The notes beneath the pieces were generated by a model that did not search any database, was not told the origin of the DNA, and worked only from the letters and a program-made list of their open reading frames with translations. The translations under genes and the position numbers were made by a program. From assembly GCF_016862435.1 (NCBI RefSeq), contig NZ_BOMY01000033.1, positions 310,001 to 374,000 of the forward strand: a stretch of DNA of 64,000 nucleotides, given 5' to 3'. Position 1 is the first letter of the stretch. Each line of letters starts with the position of its first letter. Positions 58,589-64,000 of the stretch are shown here, piece after piece. The DNA is from Paractinoplanes tereljensis (lineage in GTDB: Bacteria > Actinomycetota > Actinomycetes > Mycobacteriales > Micromonosporaceae).

Positions 58589-59266
58589 ATGACGACTGTG
58601 GGATTCATCGGTAGTGGGCAGATCGGCGGGACCGTGGCGCGACTGGCCGCGAAGGCCGGTTACGACGTCGTGGTGAGCAACTCGCGCGGGCCGGAGACCC
58701 TCGCCGACCTGGTGGCCGAGCTCGGACCCCAGGGGCGGGCGGCCACTGCGGCCGCGGCCGCGGCCGCCGGGGACATCGTGGTGGTCAGTGTGCCGTTCCA
58801 CGCGCACAGCAAGCTGCCGGTCGAGGAGCTGGCCGGCAAGGTCGTGCTGGACACCGACAACTACTACCCGCAGCGCGACGGGCAGGTGGCCGAGATCGAC
58901 GAGGGCCGGCTGACCAGCGCCGAGGTCGAGCAGCAGCACCTGAAGGCGGCCAAGGTCGTCAAGGTGTTCAACAACATCTTCTTCAAGCACCTGGGCAACC
59001 TGGCCCGCCCGCAGGGCGCGGACGACCGCACCTCGCTGACCATCGCCGGGGACGACGCCGAGGCCAAGCAGGCCGCGACGGCGTTCCTGGACGCGATCGG
59101 CTACGACGCGGTCGACGTCGGCCCGCTGAGCGAGAGCTGGCGGGTCGAGCCCGGCCAGCCCGCGTACGGCCCGCCCTACGGCACCTTCGAGGACCCGATC
59201 GGCACCCCGGCGAGCGCCGAGGCCGTGCGGACCGCGGTGGCGGCGGCTAGCCGACCCGCAAACTGA
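58589..59266 (+). CDS. NADP-dependent F420-reductase-type (NAD(P)-binding) protein
   Basis: A 225-residue Rossmann-fold protein of the coenzyme-F420 reductase / DUF-like family. It shows GFIGSGQIGGTVARLAAKAGYDVVVSNSRGPETLADL, then IVVVSVPFHAHSKLP, VVLDTDNYYPQRDG and KAAKVVKVFNNIFF. Such proteins move hydride between NADPH and F420 or reduce small substrates. ATG 58589 is preferred over 58556 as homology starts there. Convergent with the secreted DUF4832-like protein (20 bases overlap). Confidence 0.82.
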   Translation: MTTVGFIGSGQIGGTVARLAAKAGYDVVVSNSRGPETLADLVAELGPQGRAATAAAAAAAGDIVVVSVPFHAHSKLPVEELAGKVVLDTDNYYPQRDGQVAEIDEGRLTSAEVEQQHLKAAKVVKVFNNIFFKHLGNLARPQGADDRTSLTIAGDDAEAKQAATAFLDAIGYDAVDVGPLSESWRVEPGQPAYGPPYGTFEDPIGTPASAEAVRTAVAAASRPAN

Positions 59267-60497
59267 TTCCGAGCTGGTTGACACCGGCGTTCCATACGCC
59301 GGTGTTGGCCAGCTGGATCGCGTACGCCGGGGTCTTGGCCAGCCGGGCCGACGGGTCGGGCAGGGCGAGCGACAGCGGGTACGAACCGGCGCGGGCCGGC
59401 GCCTGGAAGCTGACCGTCAAAGTCACCGACTTCCCGGGCGTGAAGGTGCGCACGTCGACCGGCACGGTGACCGCGGTGCCGCCCACCATCAGGCGCACCG
59501 GGCGATTCTGGGCCGGGGCCGCGTACCCGTCGTTGGTGAGGGTGATCCGTGCGGAGACCGAGGCGCCTCGCTTGGCCGTGGCCGGCAGGATCGCGCTGGT
59601 CAGGCGAAGGCGATAGCCGAGCCGGCGGCTCGCCGTGGCGAGCCCGGCATCGCCCCACGAGGCCAGCACGTCGGCGTTGAACGACGGGTTCAGGTAGGTC
59701 CAGTGGTAGGCCGCCAGCTCGGCGGACGCGCCGGCCCAGCCGGACCGCTCGGACGGGTCGCAGGTCTCGCCGCCGACCAGGATGTTCTGCGCGGCCAGCC
59801 AGGCCCGGTCGTCGGCCGCGGTGAACGTGCCGTAGTCGTCGGTGCCGGCCAGGAAACAGTCGTCGTGCACGCCCACGCGCGCGACCGCCGGGGCGAGCGT
59901 GCGCTTGTACTGCGGCGTGCGCACCTGCACCGGCGTCGTCGACGCGGTGGCGGCGAGCAGCGCGTTGAGCACCTGCTGGCGCCCGGCGGTGTCGGTGAGC
60001 GGGAAGTTCCGCGAGTAGTACCACTCGCCCCACGTGCCGATGAAGCCCGCTTGCACCGCGACCAGCAGGTCGGCGTTGCCGGTGAGGATCGGCTTGAGCT
60101 GGGCGATGTGCTTGAGCACCCGGGCCGGTGGCGCGTCGCCGTCGTCGGTCGAGGTGTAGGCGAACCGGACCACCAGCTTCACCCCGGCGGTCCGGGCCGC
60201 CGCGAAGTCGGCCCGGATCAGCGCCAGATCGGCCACCGAAATCGTATCGACGTCCCGGTATTTCTCAAGGTAGAAGATGCGGTAGACGACGGTGTGGCCG
60301 GCCTCGGCGACCAGCGGCGTGTAGGCGGTCCCGGCGGCCAGGTGCGTCTCGGTGTAGGTGAAGAAGCCGCGCCCCGGATTCGGGATGTCGGCCGCCGACG
60401 CGGAGTAGCGCACGGTCTTCGCCGAGCTCGGCGCGGCGACCGCGACACCCGGGGTGAGCAGGACCAGTGCGGCGGTAGCCGCGGGAAGCAAACGCAT
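59247..60497 (-). CDS. Secreted DUF4832/DUF4874-like protein
   Basis: A 416-residue exported protein. Signal peptide is MRLLPAATAALVLLTPGVAVAA with cleavage near residue 22. The body has NPGRGFFTYTETHL, VYRIFYLEKYRD, LVVRFAYTST, QAGFIGTWGEWYYSRNFPLTD, and a late AYHWTYLNPSFNADVLASWG; these fit the DUF4874 plus DUF4832 arrangement, a TIM-barrel-like glycosidase-type fold often near cell-surface polysaccharide genes. A C-terminal Ig-like beta domain follows. An alternative start at 60530 overlaps the LysR stop (ATGA) but would add 11 residues before the signal. Confidence 0.78.
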   Translation of the reverse strand: MRLLPAATAALVLLTPGVAVAAPSSAKTVRYSASAADIPNPGRGFFTYTETHLAAGTAYTPLVAEAGHTVVYRIFYLEKYRDVDTISVADLALIRADFAAARTAGVKLVVRFAYTSTDDGDAPPARVLKHIAQLKPILTGNADLLVAVQAGFIGTWGEWYYSRNFPLTDTAGRQQVLNALLAATASTTPVQVRTPQYKRTLAPAVARVGVHDDCFLAGTDDYGTFTAADDRAWLAAQNILVGGETCDPSERSGWAGASAELAAYHWTYLNPSFNADVLASWGDAGLATASRRLGYRLRLTSAILPATAKRGASVSARITLTNDGYAAPAQNRPVRLMVGGTAVTVPVDVRTFTPGKSVTLTVSFQAPARAGSYPLSLALPDPSARLAKTPAYAIQLANTGVWNAGVNQLGISLRVG

Positions 60498-60519
60498 GGT
60501 CGGACCTATCGGCCCGGCG

Positions 60520-60539
60520 TCTTCGCTCATGAGCGAAGA
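60520..60539. promoter_or_regulatory. 20-base perfect palindrome over LysR stop
   Basis: TCTTCGCTCATGAGCGAAGA is a perfect palindrome centred on the ATGA where the LysR stop and an alternative start of the DUF4832-like gene overlap. It could be a regulator site or a coupled hairpin controlling the downstream gene. Confidence 0.4.
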
Positions 60540-61378
60540 AGGCCGATCACCAGGGCGAGCGGCGGCCAGGCGGTCCGGCCGCGGCGACTGACCGCGTACG
60601 CGCGGAGCTCGACCACCGGGGCTCGCAGCGGCAGCACCTCGACGCCCGGGACGACGCTCTCGGCCGCGGGCAGCAGCCCCACCCCGAGCCCGGCCACGAT
60701 CAGGTCCTGCACGAGGTCGAGGCTGTCGCAGCGGTGCACGATCCGTGGTGTGAACCCGTTGAGCGCGGCGAGGGTGCGGGCCACCTCCTCGTCGGCGGTA
60801 TTGCGCGAGTTGACGATCCAGTCCCGCCCCCACGCGTCGGCGAGCGCCGTCCCGGCCGGCACGGCCAACCCCCACGGCACGGTCCAGAGCGGCCGGGTCT
60901 CGTACCGGTCCGGGAAGGCGACCGGCGCCAGGTTGTAGTCGTAGGTCAGCGCCAGGTCGACGTCGTCGGAGTCGAGCAGCGCGAACGCCTCGAACGGCTC
61001 GTGCTCGTGGATCAGCAGCCGCACCCCGGGGTGGTCGCGGGCCAGCCGGGCCTGGGCCGGCAGCAGGGTGCGCCGGATCGCGGTGGCGAACCCGGCCACC
61101 CGCAGGTCCCCGGCCGGCGAGGCGGCCGGGTCGAGGTCGAGGCGGGCCGCCTCCACCGCGGCCAGGATGGTCACCCCGTGCGCGGCCAGCCGGCGCCCGG
61201 CCGGGGTGAGCCGCACCCGCCGCCCGTCCGGCTCGACGAGGGTGGCGCCGGTGTCCCGGGCCAGGATCGCGAGCTGTTGCGACACGGTCGAGGTGGTGAG
61301 CTCCATCGCCTCGGCGACCTCCCGCATCGACCCGAGCCGGGCGAGCTCGACGAGTAACCGCAGCCTGCGCGTCTCCAC
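60527..61378 (-). CDS. LysR-family transcriptional regulator
   Basis: A 283-residue regulator. N-terminal winged helix about residues 3-60 (RRLRLLVELARLGSMREVAEAMELTTSTVSQQLAILARDTGATLVE). The effector domain covers the rest, with LALTYDYNLAP and VQDLIVAGLGVGLLPAAE. GTG 61378 is chosen because family residues begin there. Divergent from EamA transporter (84 bases), the classic arrangement of a LysR with its target exporter. Confidence 0.85.
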   Translation of the reverse strand: METRRLRLLVELARLGSMREVAEAMELTTSTVSQQLAILARDTGATLVEPDGRRVRLTPAGRRLAAHGVTILAAVEAARLDLDPAASPAGDLRVAGFATAIRRTLLPAQARLARDHPGVRLLIHEHEPFEAFALLDSDDVDLALTYDYNLAPVAFPDRYETRPLWTVPWGLAVPAGTALADAWGRDWIVNSRNTADEEVARTLAALNGFTPRIVHRCDSLDLVQDLIVAGLGVGLLPAAESVVPGVEVLPLRAPVVELRAYAVSRRGRTAWPPLALVIGLLRS

Positions 61379-61461
61379 CCGGACATTGTGCGGAAACCCC
61401 GAACGGTATGTCCAGTATCGGCACGTGGACGCGAACAGTCTGGGCCCGTAGAACCGAAGGC

Positions 61462-62310
61462 ATGACGAGGGGAACCGCACTGGCCGTGGCCGCCATGCTG
61501 ACCGTGCAGGCCGGCATCGCGGCCAGCGTCGGCCTGATCGACCAGATCGGCGCCGAGGGGGCTGCCTGGCTGCGCCTGTCCTGGGCCGGCCTGCTGCTGC
61601 TCATCCTGATCCGCCCCCGGGCCCGTGACTTCACCCGGCGCGACCTGGGCGCCACCGCGCTGCTCGGGGTCGCCACCGCCGGGGCCACCATCCTGTTCAT
61701 GGCGGCGGTGGGCCGGTTGCCGCTCGGCACTGCCAGCGCGATCGAGTTCCTCGGCCCGCTCGGCGTGGCCGTCGCCCAGAACCGCCGCAGCCTCATCTGG
61801 CCGGCCTGCGCCGCGGCCGGCGTCCTGCTGCTGACCACACCGTGGGAGGGCGGGGCCGATCCGCTCGGGGTTCTTTACGCGCTCGGCGCGGCCGTCTGCT
61901 GGGGCGCCTACATCGTCCTGACCCAGAAGGTCGGCGACCGGGTCGACGGACTCAAGGGCCTGGCGGTGTCGATGCCGATCGCCGCGCTGGTGGCCACGTT
62001 GACCGTCGGTCCGTCCACACTGGTCGATCTGACCGCCCCGCAACTTCTGCGGGGAGCCCTGCTCGGCGTGTTGTTGCTCATCGCGTACGGCATGGAGATG
62101 CTCGCCCTGCGCCGCCTGACGACGGCCGCCTTCGGCACGCTGATGGCGCTGGAGCCGGCCTTCGCCCTGCTGATCGGGGCCGTCGGCCTGCACCAGATCC
62201 CGGGGATGGCCGGCGTAGCCGGCGTCACTCTGGTGGTGGCCGCTGGAATAGGCGCGACCCGCGGCGGGGCCCGCGTGCCAAGCGGATCACCAACGGTGGC
62301 CGTGACATGA
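61462..62310 (+). CDS. EamA-family (DMT superfamily) transporter
   Basis: A 282-residue membrane protein with ten hydrophobic segments and two EamA-type repeats; the second half repeats the LGVLYALGAAVCWGAYIVLTQKVG pattern. RhtA-like members export amino acids or metabolites. ATG 61462; the divergent LysR probably controls it. It sits 60 bases before the FxsA gene and is not coupled with it. Confidence 0.85.
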   Translation: MTRGTALAVAAMLTVQAGIAASVGLIDQIGAEGAAWLRLSWAGLLLLILIRPRARDFTRRDLGATALLGVATAGATILFMAAVGRLPLGTASAIEFLGPLGVAVAQNRRSLIWPACAAAGVLLLTTPWEGGADPLGVLYALGAAVCWGAYIVLTQKVGDRVDGLKGLAVSMPIAALVATLTVGPSTLVDLTAPQLLRGALLGVLLLIAYGMEMLALRRLTTAAFGTLMALEPAFALLIGAVGLHQIPGMAGVAGVTLVVAAGIGATRGGARVPSGSPTVAVT

Positions 62311-62370
62311 CCTCGAGTGTTGTCTATGCTCGCAACGGCCGTACCTGAGCGGTCGTTTGGGGGACAAGAC

Positions 62371-62526
62371 GTGGAACGCTCCACCTCGGAGACTCCGGCG
62401 CCGCTCGAGGAGGCACGCCGCAAGCCGATCGACCGGATCGACCGCGCGACGTCGGCATTGATCGTCCACCGGGTCACCAGGCGTGACCGCCCCGAGGTGA
62501 CCCCCGCCTTCCAGTCCTCGGTCTGA
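62371..62526 (+). CDS. fxsA: FxsA precursor peptide (FxSxx-COOH RiPP)
   Basis: A 51-residue peptide that starts at GTG 62371 after GGGGGAC (62359-62365). It ends with VTPAFQSSV; the last five residues F-Q-S-S-V match the conserved FxSxx C-terminus of the FxsA family. The leader is charged and helical (LEEARRKPIDRIDRATSALIVHRV). Radical SAM enzyme FxsB crosslinks residues in this tail to make a cyclophane-type RiPP. The gene ends 6 bases before FxsB. Too short for a standard length filter, but the motif and neighbour make it secure. Confidence 0.85.
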   Translation: MERSTSETPAPLEEARRKPIDRIDRATSALIVHRVTRRDRPEVTPAFQSSV

Positions 62527-62532
62527 CCCGGG

Positions 62533-64000
62533 GTGGAGATCCCGTGGCGTCCGTTGCGCCACTTCGTTCTGAAGGTCGCGAGTCGCTGTGATCTGGCGTG
62601 CGACCACTGCTACATCTATGAGCACCGGGACCAATCGTGGCGCGGGCGGCCGCCGGTCATGAGCATGGCGACCGTGCGGGCGGCGGCGGGCCGGATCGCC
62701 GAGCACGCCCGTGACCACGACCTCGCCTCGGTGTCCGTCGTTCTGCACGGCGGGGAACCGCTGCTGCTCGGCGCGGCGCGTCTCCGCGAAGTGCTCACCG
62801 AACTGCGGGAGACCATCGGCGCGGCGTGCGAGCTGCGGCTGCGTATGCAGACCAACGGCGTACGCCTGGATGCCACGACCGCCGATGTTCTGCTCGCCGC
62901 CCGGGTCAAGGTGGGGGTTTCACTGGACGGCGACCGGGCCGCCAACGACCTGCATCGCCGGTTCCGCACCGGCGCGACCAGCCACCCGCAGACCCTGCGC
63001 GCTCTCGCGCTGCTGCGCGAACCCCGATACCGCCCGCTGTACGCCGGGCTGTTGTGCACGGTGGACGTGACCGCCGACCCGATCGCCGTCCACGACGCCC
63101 TGATGGCGCAGGAGCCACCCCGGATCGACCTACTACTCCCGCACGCCACCTGGGACGACCGGCCCCCACCCGGCGACTACGCGGCCTGGCTCCTCGCCGT
63201 GCACGAACGCTGGGTCGCGGCCGGCCGGCCGGTGCCGATCCGGATGTTCGACTCGATCCGATCCCTCGGCCTCGGCGGTCCCAGCGGCACGGAGGCGCTC
63301 GGCCTCGACCCCGGCGACATCGTGGTGATCGAGACCGACGGCGCCTGGGAGGAACCTGACTCGATGAAGACCACCACGGACGGCGGCGGCGCCACCGGAC
63401 TCGACGTCTTCTCCGCCTCCGCCGACGAGGTGACCGGACTGCCCGCGATGCGTCGCCGTCGCGGTGGGCTGGCCGTACTGTCCGCCACCTGCCAGGTGTG
63501 CGCGGTGGTGCGCCAGTGCGGTGGCGGGCTCACCGCGCACCGCTACCGGGCGGTCAACGGCTTCGACAATCCGTCGGTCTACTGCGACGACCTCAAGGAG
63601 GTCATCATCACCGTCAACGAACGGCCCGCACCCACCGGCGACCTGGATCCCCTCCCGCCGGACGTGTTCGACCAGCTGGGATACGGATTCGGCGACGCCG
63701 ACGCGGTCGGCGTGCTCGTCGACGCCGAACTGGCGATCAACCGCGCCCTGGTCAGCGAGGTGGCGTCGCTCGCCGGTGACTGGAAGACCCTGCCCGACCT
63801 GGAACGGCGAGCGCCCGAGGCGTTCAACCGCGCCATCGGCGCACCCTTCGTCCGGGCCTGGGCAGTGACCTGCCTGGACGAGGAGAACGCCGACCCGGAC
63901 TACGGGCGGCTCGGCCTGCTCGCGGCCGAAGTGGAACGGCCGGCCGCCGCCCGGTTCGTCGACCTCGGTGGGGTGCCGGTGCGGCTGGAGGACACCGATC
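62533..64000 (+). CDS. fxsB: FxsB radical SAM/SPASM maturase (3' end outside window)
   Basis: GTG 62533 opens a frame that runs past the window end (at least 489 residues). The iron-sulfur cluster motif CxxxCxxC is present as Cys19, Cys23 and Cys26 (RCDLACDHCYIYEH), followed by LHGGEPLLL, MQTNG, and GVSLDGD, all radical SAM core motifs. Around residues 320-355 a second cysteine cluster (CQVCAVVRQCGGG, then NPSVYCDDL) forms the SPASM/twitch-like domain. It belongs to the FxsB group that forms aryl crosslinks in FxsA. The remainder, normally with a HEXXH-type C-terminal domain, is beyond the window. Confidence 0.87.
   Translation, partial: MEIPWRPLRHFVLKVASRCDLACDHCYIYEHRDQSWRGRPPVMSMATVRAAAGRIAEHARDHDLASVSVVLHGGEPLLLGAARLREVLTELRETIGAACELRLRMQTNGVRLDATTADVLLAARVKVGVSLDGDRAANDLHRRFRTGATSHPQTLRALALLREPRYRPLYAGLLCTVDVTADPIAVHDALMAQEPPRIDLLLPHATWDDRPPPGDYAAWLLAVHERWVAAGRPVPIRMFDSIRSLGLGGPSGTEALGLDPGDIVVIETDGAWEEPDSMKTTTDGGGATGLDVFSASADEVTGLPAMRRRRGGLAVLSATCQVCAVVRQCGGGLTAHRYRAVNGFDNPSVYCDDLKEVIITVNERPAPTGDLDPLPPDVFDQLGYGFGDADAVGVLVDAELAINRALVSEVASLAGDWKTLPDLERRAPEAFNRAIGAPFVRAWAVTCLDEENADPDYGRLGLLAAEVERPAAARFVDLGGVPVRLEDTD

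Noticed and set aside
1..64000. tRNA, rRNA or CRISPR arrays
   Set aside because: No cloverleaf-like intergenic sequence, rRNA or regularly spaced short repeat was seen. The regular repeats at 26.0-27.7 kb encode WD40 blades.

Overview
The window is high-GC, densely coded actinobacterial DNA with many GTG starts and frequent 4-nt ATGA/GTGA overlaps. The gene content (TauABCD-type operon, dolichyl-phosphate-mannose protein mannosyltransferase, phosphoketolase, F420-type reductase family, FxsA/FxsB pair, STAND/WD40 and CHAT proteins, many TetR/MarR/LysR/BTAD regulators) fits a filamentous, multicellular actinomycete. Micromonosporaceae, for example an Actinoplanes relative, is my best guess, by inference only. 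Both ends cut a gene: a propionyl-CoA-synthetase-like enzyme on the left and a radical SAM maturase on the right.

Layout. 0-3.7 kb: acyl-CoA synthetase end, PASTA membrane protein, nucleotide cyclase overlapping a BTAD regulator. 3.7-9.4 kb: an unusual locus with a small beta-rich protein, a TPR-CHAT caspase-like protease, a divergent cytoplasmic subtilase, an ECF-like sigma factor and a small sigma-coupled protein; it abuts a 5'-truncated alpha/beta hydrolase. 10-12 kb: AraC regulator, GNAT, methyltransferase. 12-20.4 kb: CPA1 antiporter, a membrane protein of unknown function, then a minus-strand run with a CD-NTase-like nucleotidyltransferase and two membrane proteins, an aminotransferase, a nucleoside hydrolase and a membrane sulfatase. 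20.6-25.9 kb: phosphoketolase, protein mannosyltransferase, dispersed repeat copy A, two small genes. 25.9-29.3 kb: large membrane-anchored STAND ATPase with 14 WD40 repeats. 29.4-32.9 kb: GNAT, TetR, SDR, phosphotransferase, isochorismatase-type hydrolase. 32.9-42.4 kb: probable organosulfur locus, with a four-gene translationally coupled operon divergent from a LysR gene and a TauCABD-like transporter/dioxygenase operon. 42.4-43.2 kb: small gene and repeat copy B with a large foldback. 43.2-51.4 kb: tandem GNAT, methyltransferase-TetR pair, two divergent multidomain histidine kinases. 51.4-62.3 kb: sulfite-oxidase-like enzyme, TPR protein, MarR-ABC exporter pair with nested palindromes, nitroreductase, WD40 protein, F420-type reductase, DUF4832-like secreted protein, LysR-EamA pair. 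62.37 kb to the end: FxsA precursor peptide and its maturase FxsB.

Most likely joint functions: the CHAT/subtilase/sigma locus looks like a protease-controlled stress or conflict circuit; the 33-42 kb region probably takes up and degrades a sulfonate or related sulfur compound; the FxsAB pair makes a crosslinked RiPP. The nucleotidyltransferase operon is a weaker candidate signalling or defence module. Two start codons are non-standard or lost (GTA near 15241, CTG near 18766). Two copies of a noncoding repeat sit exactly at gene 3' ends in the same relative orientation. No tRNA, rRNA, CRISPR array or transposase gene was seen.
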